A stretch of DNA of 64,000 nt from Chondrosia reniformis. Taxonomy: Eukaryota > Porifera > Demospongiae > Chondrillida > Chondrillidae. Below, in pieces: positions 21,881-36,300 of this stretch; the first letter of the stretch is position 1, and each line of letters starts with the position of its first letter. The stretch lies in the NCBI GenBank assembly GCA_947172415.1, contig OX359191.1:6262001-6326000 (forward strand), read 5' to 3'. The notes beneath the pieces were generated by a model, which ran no database searches, was not told the origin of the DNA, and saw only the letters and a program-made list of their open reading frames with translations. The translations under genes and the position numbers were made by a program.

Positions 21881-22367
21881 AGATATTGTGATTAGGACAA
21901 CTAAGATGCATTTCATGAAGAAGATTAAATTGCATGAAAAATCTAAAGTTTTAAGCATCATTATCATTTGACTCTTGATATATCACACCCACCCATGTCT
22001 CCAATGAGCTAATGGGTGGAACCAAAGTCAACTTAACTGTACACAGGATTTTTTATTATAATAGTGGTTGGCTGTTCCCTTATCTGCTGGTAAGGAAACC
22101 ACAAGCCTTTAGATTGTAAGAGTACTTAATCACTTGTAGGTATATATATACTTTCATTATAAACCACAATGATAAGACCTAACAAGGACATGCCAATGAT
22201 TTTACCATCTATTGAGTATATATAGCAAAGGAGAGACTCTGCATGGTTCCTAATGTCATTGATTCTATGTATTAGCTCATTGTTCTACTCAGAAGGCATG
22301 AATGGGTGGGGTAAATCCAGAATCCAAATTGATAATGATGTAGAATCTCTTCTGCTACTTACTTAGA

Positions 22368-22565
22368 CAGATTACGCCAGCATCCTCATTGTGGTGACAA
22401 CATACTTTGGCTGCCAACACTAAATAAGGCCACAGTCCAATGATGAAGTTTCATCTCCTTGGCAATTTACATCATCCAACCAGATTGGGTCTCTTCCCTC
22501 TCCAAATGTTGCCATGGTTACTGCACTCAGTGCTGTTTGGAAACCAAGCTGGCAACATACAACTT
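22368..22565 (-). pseudogene. Minus-strand SRCR pseudogene exon b, copy 2
   Basis: Reads VVCCQLGFQTALSAVTMATF, GEGRDPIWLDDVNCQGDET, SLDCGLI, then a stop and a frameshift before the last two cysteines. Confidence 0.65.
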
Positions 22566-23034
22566 ATGCATAGATATGCGATATTTACATGCATTCTTTT
22601 AACCGCAATGCTTTAATTATACCTGTAATTTGGATAAATCACAATCTATTATACGTACCCTTGTAACCCTTGCATTTGTTTCCCGATACACAATATAATG
22701 TATACTTTGAGCCGACTTGGTTGGGTCCACACACGTGGCCTATATGGTTCCGGTAAAATAGCCACCCGTAAGCAGAAAACCTGGGAAAAACATGCGCTCC
22801 TATTCTTCTAGGACTAGACAAGGGAGTAGGCTCGTTTAATGACATGTACATACGAAAAGCTGGCTGCAGGAAGCTTTCTGCAGAGATCTGCAAGTGGCAA
22901 GGCACTAAACGGCGTTTGTTATACATATGGACACAACCAATAGCTTAACCCTGCCACATACTGCGCACAGGGTAATAAATGAACGAAGGTCCTTATCAAC
23001 TGAAGAGTAGAAATATATAAGTAAGTACATTTCT

Positions 23035-23690
23035 ATATATCGGAGAGTACGGTAGTACTCCCTATGTAGAGATGGTACCGACTGTTTTGTGTTCCCTGTA
23101 CATTAGCGAAAATATCCGAAATAGGCTGAAAATCGCCGATAAAAGCTATGTATAGTTAAAAATAGACCAGCCATGCTATAAACTCGCCTTTAAGGCAAGC
23201 GACCGTGTTCCGCTAGCAAATGAACGAACTTTGAAATATCCCATTTTCGTTTTCTTCATCTTCTTCGCCCGCTGTAACTAAAAAAGCGAAAATACTCTTA
23301 ATTTTCCGAGCTGTATTCTTTTATAGGAGCGAGAGCGATAACGCTAATATTGAGTATGACGGTTTTCATGTTTAATGATGTCATAGTCAGTCGGAGATTG
23401 CGGAACAATCTAATTCCTATAATTATAGCTTATGCTCCATAAAAAGTACAGAAATTAGAGAACAATAAAAATTTTCTACAAAAATTGTATAAGATGTAGG
23501 GATGGCACAAAAAGCACAGAAACAAGAAAGGGATGTTACACAGTGAAGCATTAGCTATGCATGAATCCTACAAGCAAGGGTGTTGTATGATTCATGCATA
23601 AAATAGTTCTTCACTGTGTAACATCCCTTTCTTGTTTCTGTACTTTTTGTGCCATCCCTACATCTACTATTTTTGTAGAAAATTTTATTC
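23035..23690. repeat. Foldback element, copy 2
   Basis: Begins with hairpin GGAGAGTACGGTAGTACTCC and contains the long hairpin 23446-23690 around the loop near 23576. It matches the copies at 8345 and 54517. Confidence 0.75.
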
Positions 23691-23811
23691 TTCTTCATTA
23701 TCTAAAACACGAATAAGAAATTATTAACCGTTTTAACACCTACATTGGACTCACTTAGTCTCGCTATCGCGGCGTTGAAGAAAGGGTTGCGGCCCCGGCT
23801 TATGGGCTTAG

Positions 23812-24041
23812 TAATTCGTAGTAAAAATCGTCAGAAAACTCTCGTTTACCACTGTGCTATAAAGCCTTTTCGGAGAATACCACTCCTCATCAGTAACACT
23901 GGGTAGCAATTCTTTAGAGTAACCAAGCTACCAATTCTTCCAATTGCTAGCCAGTGCTACTGATGAGGAGTGGTATTCTCCGAAAAGGCCTTATAGCACA
24001 GTGGTAAACATGAGTTTTCTGACCAATTTTACTACGAATTA
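23812..24041. repeat. 100 bp inverted-repeat hairpin upstream of G3
   Basis: TAATTCGTAGT (23812) returns as ACTACGAATTA at 24041; arms 23812-23911 and 23942-24041 are close inverses across a 30 bp spacer. It is present upstream of G5 (55549-55778) and absent upstream of G2, so it arrived before the G3/G5 split. Confidence 0.8.
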
Positions 24042-24059
24042 TCTTAAATGATGCATGCA

Positions 24060-24293
24060 TGGTTAATTGAGGGCCAATAAGCCCCGCTGCATGGCTTGGA
24101 AGCTTAATTGAGGGTGAATAAGCCCCGCCCCTAGTGCAACATATTATATCGGGTCGAGAGTCGTCAGACCTTATCACGCAGTCAATAAGGTCTGACTCCC
24201 TGGCTTGGCTTGAGATACAATCTATAAATTTAGGTAGCGGAACGTTTTCTCTAAAATAAAGGTCTGCTGTGATCTCAATCAAGTTACAAGGAG
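24060..24293 (+). promoter_or_regulatory. G3 promoter and 5' UTR region
   Basis: The duplicated TTAATTGAGGG boxes differ a little here (GGGCCAATAAGCCCCG and GGGTGAATAAGCCCCG). The dyad is perfect: GTCAGACCTTAT (24163-24174) and ATAAGGTCTGAC (24185-24196) around a 10-base spacer. Confidence 0.6.
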
Positions 24294-24369
24294 ATGCATC
24301 AGCGTACTGTCGGCCTACTGTTACTCGCTCTTTTTGCTATTCTTGCTGTGAATAGCAATCCAACAAAAG
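24294..24369 (+). CDS. G3 signal-peptide exon
   Basis: Same sequence as the G2 first exon, ATG in ACAAGGAGATGC context, phase 1 donor GTAAGG. Confidence 0.9.
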
Positions 24370-27300
24370 GTAAGGTAGAGCTCTAATTTATACATATTTA
24401 TAAATTAAGTGGTACTTACCTAACACAAGTGTAGGGTTCGGTATCCGTTTCCGGACGCCATTCTTAGCTGTACGCCCTAACTCAGCCGTAAAGTACTCGA
24501 TTCTTTCGATTGTTGGTCCATGCATGGATCAGAAGAATATAACACCGCACATGGTAAAGCCGCTTTGTTCACGTATTATTCAGCTAAATTATCACCGTCC
24601 GGTATCACATAAAAATAGACAGAAGTTATGTGTTTCCGGACGGTTACTCGTACATCGCGAGACGTACAGATTTGGCCACTTTTACCTCGTAGCTATTAGG
24701 GCACACACACGCTCTCCTCATAGCAGAAATTTGGAGCAAATAATCCTTGCGACAGCCGAGTGCGGTTTCATGGAATCGGAAGCCTCGAGTTCATCAATAA
24801 CCGGACACACTTAATTGGAATGCATTTCAAATTTGCGAGTTGTCCCAGAAGTACTATTCCCTCTGTCTTTTGTGGTAAGACACTAGTAAGGTTTCCTAAA
24901 CAAACATTGTGTCTGTAACCACAATGTAAACATGAGGTGCTCACTAGTAAGGTTTCCTAAACAAACAGGCAATGTGTGAAAAATGTACTTCCCATACACA
25001 GGCAAATGTAGCCTTACATTTTAAATTGAGCATACCAAAACAATGCATATGGCTGGTCAGTCTATTCCATTTCTTTCTACTGGTCACTTGACTTCAATTC
25101 AGGCAAGGTCCAATGGTAAAGCACCTGTTAATGCACCCTTTATCTCTCAGCGCCTTCCATACAACAGAGGATACGGTGCTGTAGCTATGGAGAAAGGCTT
25201 ATGAGGCAGCAGTAACAGGCACTATGAGTGTAAGGAGGGCTGTTAAAGACTTTGGTGTCCTTCGTTCAACCTTACCTTTCTGATGAAGAGGATGCAAGCT
25301 TAGTTGATTTTCTTATTGGCTGTGCTTCCATTGGCTTTGCCAAGTCACCTTTTCTGTTACTTTCTCATGCAAGGTTGAACGAGGGACACCAAAGTCTTTA
25401 ACAGCCCTCCTTACACTCATAGTGCCTGTTACTGCTGCCTCATAAGCCTTCTCCATAGCTACAGCACTGTATCCTCTGTTATATGGAAGGCGCTGATAGA
25501 TAAAGGGTGCATTAACAGGTGCATGCTTTACCATTGAACCTTACCAAATGAGACTGAATTGAAGTCAAGTGACCAGTAGAAAGATATGGAATAGACTGCT
25601 TGACCAGCCACATCTGAAGAAAGGGGAATACAAACTGCCATATGCATTGTTTTGGTGTGCTCAATTTTTGTAATTTAAAATATAGGGCTTGACGATTTTG
25701 CAATTGTATAATTAAGCTAAACTTTGCCAGCCTTTTGTCATACACATGTACCATGATATATGTTAGTTTCACAGTGATCTGACCAATTGATTTTTTCAAT
25801 ATAACACATGGTTTTAAAATAAATTTCCTATAGCTTTTACAGCCTTTTATATGCAGACTTTGTCCTCCGTTTTCTAACAAACAGAGGCCTAAATGAAAAA
25901 TCCCTTAATTTAAAATGAGTTTTATACCCTAAACTTTTTGATAATATGGCCATTCTGTTTCTATTATAGGTCCTTTCTTGGAGCCATATGATAATAAAAG
26001 CTGTAGGATATATATTGAAAGCATGTGTTATATTGATAAACATTTTCAATTTTTCAGATCACTGTGAAACCAACATATATTATGGTACATGTGTATGACA
26101 AATGTCTGATGAAATATTGTTGAATTAAGCAAAATAATTATCAAGATATAATCAAGAATTCAAGGTAGTGATTGTGCAATCTGGCAATGTATAGTGATCG
26201 ATGTCTTTCTATTGCATCACCAACACCCGTGTATGTCACTGCGTACATATTTGGTATCTTAAACCAAAAGTTAGTGTTAGAAACTGTATAAGTATACCCA
26301 ACTGATAGGACCTCAAATCTTTAACTTTTCACAAGCTTCTAAGTCAGATGTTTTTAGAAAACCAGAACCATGTGAGTGTCACACATCCTCCTTTATTTAC
26401 AAGCCCCTAGGCCATGTTTTAATAGGTGACCTACATATATTTTTAGTAACCCAAAACTAAAGAAAACTTCTTAAGAAATAACCAAAATTTAGAGAACCTA
26501 ATAACTTTAACTGGGTAACTGCTTTAAAAATGTGTATAAGGAAGGTCTTAGAAAATATATGATTGCCTGGGCCCGTAGAGAAAATGTATCTACGTACTTC
26601 TGTATTTAGTGAGTGGGAAAATGCTGTATTTAATAAAATTATATTTATTTAATGATAGGGTCTCTAAGCTATCTAAATTGTATACCAAGTCCTCAGTAGC
26701 CATGCAAGAAGACCCTTACTTGCCCTAAAAGTAAGACTTTATTAGCAGACCTACATAATAAGTATGTTATAGCCCCTGCCGATAAGGCCTCTAATAATAT
26801 AGTATTTATATGTAAGTCCAACTATAGACAAATCATTAATGAAGAACTAGGCAGTACCTCTACTTATGCTAAATGTACAGTAGGACCCCAACAGTTAATT
26901 AGGAAGCACATAGATTTCTTAAAACTAGAGAACCCAAACCAGATTGGTGTAACCTTCCCTCTTCTTACTGGATGCCTAAGCTTCATAAGAACCCCTACAG
27001 CTACAGATTCATAGCTGCCTCTCACAAATGTACTACCAAATCCCTTTCTAGATTTCTAAATTTGGCACTCAGACTGATTCTTAAACATTTTAGAGAATAC
27101 TGCCTAGGTATATATAGGAATACTGGTGTTAATGCCTTTTGAATAGTAGAAAACTCACTGTAGAAGTCTTAGATAGTCTTAGGTCTATACCCACTAGAAA
27201 AGCCCAGCTAACTAGTTTTGATTTTCTACCTTATATACAGCGATCCCCCATAACCTCCTTAAAGACAAGATTACTAACCTTATTCATAGCGCCTATACCT

Positions 27301-30300
27301 GTAGGAAGTCCCAATATATAGAAGTCTGTCAGGATAAAGCCTTTTGGTTTAAACAATGTCTCCAATAAAGCAGTCATGCACAGCTGTTCATTTAGTAGAG
27401 CTCTTTAATTACCTTATTGATAACATATATGTATGTGTAGACGGTTCTGTTACAATATTTAAGCAATGTGTAGGTACGTATATATATATCCCCTCCTATG
27501 GGTACTGACTGTGCCCCTGGAGTTGCTAACCTTTTTCTGTTTGCCTATGATTATGAGATTATGAAAGGACTATATACGTAGCTACTTAAGGATAACATCA
27601 CCCTAGCTATTAAATTTTCCAATATTTATAGATAAACAGGTTAACTACCAATTTTTTATCAATAACAATGACTTTGAACTGTCAATTAGTGACATTTCCC
27701 CCAAAGAACTTATTCTTAAAAAGACAAATACCAGGAAATCCCCCTTTTTAGACTTAGATATGTAACCATTACCACTAAAGTATATGATCAGCGAGAGGAC
27801 TTTAACTTTGATATAGTAAATTTCCCCCATTTAGATAATAATATTCCCAATACCCTGTCTTTATTTCACAACTAATTAGGTATTCCAGAATATGTAGTGC
27901 ATGACTTCTCTAGTTTTCAGGTTAAAAGTTTGCAGTTATGCAGAAAGGACTGTCTTGTGTTACCTCATACTGTGTTACCCCACCTCCAAGTGTTTCATTA
28001 GTGTATCTTCTTATAGATGATCCAACCAAAGAAATATCAGTTCGACTGTCAGGTTCTTCATTAAATGGGATAAAAGAGGATTATGAGGGGAGAGTTGAAG
28101 TTCTGTATAATGGTGTATGGGGTACTATTTGTGATGACATGTGGGACATAAACGATGCACATGTGGTTTGCAGAATGTTAGGCTATTCATTAGCTATACA
28201 GGCCCCATCCAGAGCGGCCTACGGGCAAGGAACAGGACCTATTTGGCTTGATAATGTAGACTGCTCTGGCCATGAAAATAGCTTAAATGATTGTTTCCAT
28301 CGAGGCTGGGGCTATGAGGATTGCAGTCATTTTGAGGATGCTTCAGTAGTGTGTACTTGTAAGTATGTACATTTCATTATTAGTGCAATTGGTTTACTTA
28401 TTAACATGCTAAGAGTATTAATCTTATAATACAAGAGAAAATCTTATTAATTCAAGTCTTTTTATTGGAAGGCTATATTTCTATGCTTTTTAATGATTAT
28501 CTCCATAGCACATTATTGTACATTACACACACATACATTAACAAGCAGTTAATTTGAATGTGCTTGTTTGTTCTAAATGGATTCATACCCTACATATTAC
28601 AAGGCTACCTCAAATCTACCTATTTGCACTAGATGAACCTCCTCAGTTACGCTTGGTTGATGGCTCAAGTAACAGCGAGGGGAGAATTGAAATATCATAC
28701 AATGGTGAATGGGGTACAATATGCAATGATGGATGGACTGACTACAATGCAAGAGTTGTCTGTCGACAACTTGGGTTTAAGGCTACTTTGGGCAGTACTC
28801 GAAGGTTTGGTCCAGGGAATGGAACTATTTGGCTTGATAACGTTGCCTGTACTGGAAACGAGACAACCATTCTTAAATGTAGGCACAGAGTACTTGGAAA
28901 CCATTATTGTCGCCACTATGACGATATTGGTGTCGTGTGTACAAGTAAGTCGTCTGTATGTTTGCAATACATCTAAGATTGCAGGCTCAGTGGAGAAGAA
29001 GAGACTAGAAGGAGAAAACTCTTATCACCTCTAACGCTCTCATTTCATTTCTATAGACCTTTACTCTGAAGTAGATATAACATCTGTTAGATTATTGATA
29101 CAGTAGAAATGTTAATTGATGTGCATTGCATATTGTTTAACAATACATACGTTACGAACTAAAAGCATGGCATGTATATACCCAGGAGTACTAGTTAACC
29201 AGTTTTCACTTATGTTATCTAAAGTTAGTCATATATACAACTGATCAGTTGTGTGCTATTTCTAACATGATCCACTTAGAAGATGTTTGATTAGAAATGA
29301 CAAATGTGTCATCTATTATGTATGTATAACCTTTTATATAAGGAAAATATACCTGTAATTTATTATATATTGGTACATAGAGAGAGACCTCTAATTAAAT
29401 ATTTTTAAAAACTCCTAAAATTCCCTAAGTTTACATTTCTTATAGTTGGCATATTTTGTTCTACGACCCTCCTGGGGGCCATATGATTATTTATATGATG
29501 TAGGTAGATTACTATGATATATTGTAACTTGCACTGTATATGTATATAGATGAGACACCAACAGGTTGTAAAGAAGGTGAGGTCAGACTGTTTGGAGGAT
29601 CTAGTGCTGACAATGGAAGACTGGAGATTTGTCATAGCAACATTTGGGGTACTGTTTGCGATAATGGTTGGAACCTGAAGAATAGTTTAGTGGCCTGTAG
29701 ACAGCTTGGCTACAATGATTATGTGGGTCACGCTAACCCTAATCGCTTTGAAGTTAGCTATGGAGAAATATTTTATGATGATGTAAGCTGCTTTGGAAAT
29801 GAAACTAGATTAATAGACTGCCAACACAGAGGCCAGGGCATCCACAACTGCTATCATTATGAAGATATAATACTTTACTGCACAAGTGAGAGAATATAGC
29901 TTAATATAGTTGTAAATGGATACACAAACTACATATTACAAGGCTGCCCCAAATCTACCTGTTTGCACTAGATGAACCTCCTCAGTTACGCTTGGTTGAT
30001 GGCTCAAGTAACAGCGAGGGGAGAATTGAAATATCATACAATGGTGAATGGGGTACAATATGCGATCGTGGATGGACTGACTACAATGCAAGAGTTGTCT
30101 GTCGACAATTTGGGTTTAAGGCTACTTTGGGCAGTACTCTAAGGTTTGGTCCAGGGAATGGAACTATTTGGCTTGATAACATTGCCTGTACTGGAAACGA
30201 GACAACCATTCTTAAATGTAGTCACAGAGTACTTGGAAAACATTATTGTAGCCACTTGGACGATATTGGTGTCATGTGCACAAGTAAGTCGTCTGTATGT

Positions 30301-33300
30301 TTACAATACATCTAAGACTGCAGGCTCAGTGGATAAGAAGAGAGTAGAAGGAGAAAACTCATATCCCCTCCAAGGTTCTCACTATATTTCTATAGACCTT
30401 TACTCTGAAGTAGATGTAACATGTGTTAGATTATTGATACAGTAGAAATGTTAATTGATGTGCAATGCATATTGTTTATCAATAGCTACTGCATATACGT
30501 TACGGACTGAAAGCATGGCATTTACCCAGGAGTATTAGTAACCAATTTTCACTGAAAGTATGTCATACAACTGATCAGTTGTGTCCTATTTCTAATATGA
30601 TCCACTTAGAAGATGTTTGATTAGAAATGACATATACATGTCATCTCTTATGTACATGTAACCTTTTATATAAGGAAATTATACTTGTAATTTTTTCTAT
30701 AAATTGTAGATACATAGGGAGAGACCTCTAATTAAATAATTTGAAACTCCTAAAATTCCCTAAGTTTACATTTCTTACAGTTGGTATATTTTGTTCTGTG
30801 ACCCTCCTGGGGGCCATATGATTATTTATATGATATAGGTAGTTTACTATGATATATTGTAACTTGCATTGTATGTACATATATATAGATGAGACACCTT
30901 GTAAGGAAGGTGAGGTTAGACTGTTTGAAAATGGAATACTGGAGATTTGTCATAGCAACATTTGGGGTACTGTTTGCGATGATGGTTGGAACTCGAAGAA
31001 TAGTTTAGTGGCCTGTAGACAGCTTGGCTACAATCACTATGTGACTCACACTAACCCTAATTGCATTGAAGTTAGCTATAAAGAAATATTTTATGATGAT
31101 GTAAGCTGCTTTGGAAATGAAACTAGATTAACAGACTGCCAACACAGAGGCCAGGGTGTCCACAACTGCTATCATAAAGAAGATATTATACTTTACTGCA
31201 CAAGTGAGAGAATATAGCTTAATAATTATTATAGTTGTAAATGGATTCACAAACTGGGTTACCATACATATTTTCAAGGCTGCCTCAAATCTACCTGTTT
31301 GCACTAGATGAACCTCCTCAGTTACGCTTGGTTGATGGCTCAAGTAACAGCGAGGGGAGAATTGAAATATCATACAATGGTGAATGGGGTACAATATGCG
31401 ATGATGGATGGACTGACTACAATGCAAGAGTTGTCTGTCGACAACTTGGGTTTAAGGCTACTTTGGGCAGTACTCGAAGGTTTGGTCCAGGGAATGGAAC
31501 TATTTGGTTTGATAACGTTGCCTGTACTGGAAACGAGACAACCATTCTTAAATGTAGTCACAGAGGACCTAGAAAACATTATTGTTACCACTTTGAAGAT
31601 ATTGGTGTCATGTGTACAAGTAAGTCAGCTGTATGTTTGCAATACATCTAAAATTACAGGCTTAGTGGGGAAGTAGAGATTAGAAGGCTTATCCCCTCAT
31701 TTTATTCCTATAGACCATTAACTTTAAAGTAGATATAACATCTGTTAGATTATTCATACAGTATTGTTAAACAATACATACGTTACGAACTAAAAGCATG
31801 GCATGTATATATATACCCAGGAGTAGTAGTTAACCAATATTCACAGTATGTTATCTAAAGTTAATCATATATACAACTGATCAATTGTGTGCTATTTCTA
31901 ACATGATCCACTTAGAAGATGTTTGATTAGAAATGACATATGTGTCATCTATTATGTATGTATAACCTTTTATATAAGGAAAATATACCTGTAATTTATT
32001 ATATATTGATATATAGAGAGAGACCTCTATAATTAAATAATTTTAAACTCCTAAAATTCCCTAAGTTTATAATTACATTTCCTATAGCTGGCATATTTTG
32101 TTCTACGACCCTCCTGGGGGCCATATGATTATTTATATGATGTAGGTAGATTATTATGATATATTGTAACTTGCACTGTATATGTATATAGATGAGACAC
32201 AAACAGGTTGTAAGGAAGGTGAAGTCAGACTGTTTGGAGGATCTAGCGCTAACAATGGAAGACTGGAGATTTGTCATGACAACATTTGGGGTACTGTTTG
32301 CGATAATGGTTGGAACCCGAAGAATGGTTTAGTGGCCTGTAGACAGCTTGGCTACAATGATTATGTGGGTCACGCTAACCATTTTTACATTTATTTGGAA
32401 GTTAGCTATGGAGAAATATTTTATGATGATGTAAGCTGCTTTGGAAATGAAACTAGATTAATAGACTGCCAACACAGAGGCCAGGGCATCCACAACTGCT
32501 ATCATAAAGAAGATATAATACTTTACTGCACAAGTGAGAGAATATAGCTTAATATAGTTGTAAATGGATTCACAAACTGGGTTGCCCTACATATCACAAG
32601 GCTGCCTCAAATCTACCTGTTTGCACTAGATGAACCTCCTCAGTTACGCTTGGTTGATGGCTCAAGTAACAGCGAGGGGAGAATTGAAATATCATACAAT
32701 GGTGAATGGGGTACAATATGCGATGATGGATGGACTGACTACAATGCAAGAGTTGTCTGTCAACAACTTGGGTTTAAGGCTACTTTGGGCAGTACTCTAA
32801 GGTTTGGTCCAGGGAACGGAACTATTTGGCTTGATAACGTTGCCTGTACCGGAAACGAGACAACCATTCTTAAATGTAGTCACAGAGTACTTGGAAAATA
32901 TTATTGTAGCCACTATGATGATATTGGTGTCATGTGCACAAGTAAGTCATCTGTATGTTTGCAATACATCTAAGATTGCAAGCTCAGTGGATAAGAAAAG
33001 AGTATAGAAGGAGAAACATGTGTTAGATTATTCATACAGTAGAAATGTTAATTGATGTACAGTGCATATATATTGTTTAACAATAGCTGCTGATATACGT
33101 TACGAACTAAAAGCATGGCAGGTATATACCCAGGAGTAGTAGTTAACCAATTTTCCATATATTTGAGTCACACAACTGATCAGTTGTGTGCTATTTCTAA
33201 CATGATCCACTTAGAAGATGTTTGATTAGAAATGACATATGTGTCATCTATTATGTACATATAACCTTTTATATAAGGAAAATATACCTGTAATTTATTA

Positions 33301-36300
33301 TATATTGGTACATAGAGAGAGACCTCTATAATTAAATAATTTAAAACTCTTAAAATTCCCTAAGCTTACATTTCTTACAGTTGGCATATTTTGTTCTGTG
33401 ACCCTACGATGGGCCATATGATTATTTGTGTTATGTAGATTACTATGATATATGTAACTTTCACTTTATATGTATAAAGATGAGGCACCAACAGGTTGTA
33501 AGGAAGGTGATGTCAGACTGTTTGGAGGATCTGATACTGACAATGGAAGACTGGAGATTTGTCATGGCAACATTTGGGGTACTGTTTGCGATGATGGTTG
33601 GAACTCGTTCGCGAAGAATAGTTTAGTGGCCTGTAGACAGCTTGGCTACAATGATTATATATATGTGACTAACACTACCCCTAATGCAATTGAAGTTAGC
33701 TATGGAGAAATATTTTATGATGATGTAAGCTGCTTTGGAAATGAAACTAGATTAACAGACTGCCAACACCAAGGCCAGGGCGTCCACAACTGCAATCATT
33801 ATGAAGATATTATACTTTTCTGCACAAGTGAGAGAATGTAGTTTAATATACATATGTGAGTGCCACCAGTAGAAATCACAGAAAATAGCCTCAGGTATAT
33901 ACATGCAGTGAAGTTTACAATATACTAAAGTAATCTGATGTAATGTAACATAGATAATTAACATGGCTCCAAGAAAGGACCTATATACAAACAGAATGGG
34001 CACATAAAATTTAAATTAAGGAAATTTTTATTTAGGCCTTCGTTTGGCAGAAAGTGGAGGACAAAGTCTGCCTATAAAAGGCCATAGGACTATAGAAAAG
34101 CTATTGGAGCTTTATATTAAAACCATGAGTTATATTAATAAAAATTATCAATTGGTCAGATCACTATGAAACTGACATATGTAATGGTACATGTGCATGA
34201 CGTCTTCTCTAGCTTATTCTGTTTTCTGTTATTTTTTACTTATCCATGTGTGTATGTATGTAGGGGTGTAATTGGGTACGTAGGGATGTATTTGAATATA
34301 TAAATTATGTGTGCGTGCAAATTCATGTGTTTTATTTCTATGTGCATATACAGTAGAATCTCATTATAACAAAATCACGATCACTTATAGTGAATGTATC
34401 AGTATAGTAAGTACTATTGGCATAATTATATATACATAATATTAAAATTACTACACAGTGCAAATTACAAATTTATGGAGATGCAAATGAATCCTAGGAT
34501 AATTACAGTACAAGACTTTAGTCACACTGCTACAGGCTTGATAAATCATTGATACCCTGAACTTCTGCGTAGAGAGTATACTCTTCTAAGTTAGTTTCTT
34601 GTAATTATTTGGAGTAACATGTTCCATTTTTGGCTATTTAGCTGTCTGCTCTCCTACCTGTGAACATGGTACTTGTGTTGCTCCTGATATGTGTGAATGT
34701 GAAGATGGATACATTGGTGCATTGTGTGATGAGCGTAAGTTGAGAGATACATGGGTATACATTGGAAGCAGTTTGAAGTATTTTTGATACTTTTTATGTT
34801 TAGCTGAAGCAATACCATGCACTCTTCCTGATGGTTCTATGGTGGACGATGGGGCAAGCTTTAAATCCGGAAATCCCTGCATGCCAGATTGGTAACTCAA
34901 AGATTTAATAATATCCATATTTTCAAGATTTTTAAGTGATACACAGATTATAATATATACTTTCTATTTGTATTAGTACTTGCACAAAGGGAATTGCTGT
35001 TTGTCCAGTGAGTCTATCCAGCCTATCTATATAAATAATTGTGTGTACCCAGAACTGGAAAAAGGGTCAATTTGGATCATCATCTGTCCTATTTTAAGAT
35101 TTTGATATTGACGCATTTTATATATATGCTTGAAAACATACAGTTTCAGTGCAAAAGGATGGCCAAAAATTAACAGTCTCTATACAATTGATAATAACTG
35201 TAGGTTCTCCATTTTGTTATAATAATAAAGTTAACCCCCTTTTCCTCCCCCTAATATGTAAATCACCTAATGACCCAGACCTTGACACATATATCCTGAG
35301 ACACTGTTCCTATCATGTAGCTACTACATATATATTTATACATATATACTCATTATACTATAATTCTGAAATATCTCACAAATCCTTCCATTTAAGGAAA
35401 TTGCATGCCCCACTTGTGTTGCAAGTGCTAAAGTATTACCAGCTCCTGACGGTGAATGTTGCAATGTCTGTGCCTGTCCATATAAAGGGAGAGATTTTAT
35501 GCCTGGAGAAACCTTTGCTTTCGGAGATGGGTGTAACACATGGTAAGCCTTTTATTTATATATAATGATCATGATCTGACCCTAGATTTACCCCACCTAC
35601 TCATGTCCCCTGAGGAGTGCAATGAGCTTATGGACAGAACTGAAGTCCACTTAATGGGAATCTCCTAATGCCACTTAAAATATTCAAGCCAAAGACAGTT
35701 GTTTCATTCTTATTAGGACTCATCAGTATGGTATACAATCAATAGGTTACACTACAAATATGAACAGTATGTATATATTAATGGAAGCATCTGTGGCTAT
35801 ATACTCTGCTAATAATTACTATTACTATTACAGCTTAAAAGGTTTTTGAGCCAATGTATGGCTGACCACTATATAATGAAGATAGAGACTTTAAGAAAAA
35901 CTTTATAGATCTTAAAATGCCCTATACTGTATGTCACCAAATTTTAGAGGAGCACAATTTTCATGTATTGGCCTTCTCCAAGTTTTTGCAGAAATAATTT
36001 TTGCAGATGAAGAGCCTCCTGACCTTTTGAAGTGTTTGTTGATAACAGTAATCATATTATTAGGTGTGATAATGAGGTGTCATCCCAATGCTGAAGGATT
36101 TTGAAGGAGTGAATCTTGTAGAAGACGTGTAGTCTAGAGATGACAAACGAAAGCTTCAGTGTAGAGGCAATGGTGCATGTGTGAAGACAAATACTGCCAA
36201 AATTTCAAAGAGCACAATTTTCGCAGTTGAAAACTCATCCGCGAAAAACTTGAAAATTTTGCTCCACAAACCATACAGTACATTTCAACATATATACTGT

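Noticed and set aside
27938..28016. ATG at 27938 as an alternative start of the SRCR1 frame
   Set aside because: The reading ([11 protein letters not shown]...) comes from the Penelope-like remnant. SRCR1 has a good acceptor and a phase-matched signal-peptide exon.
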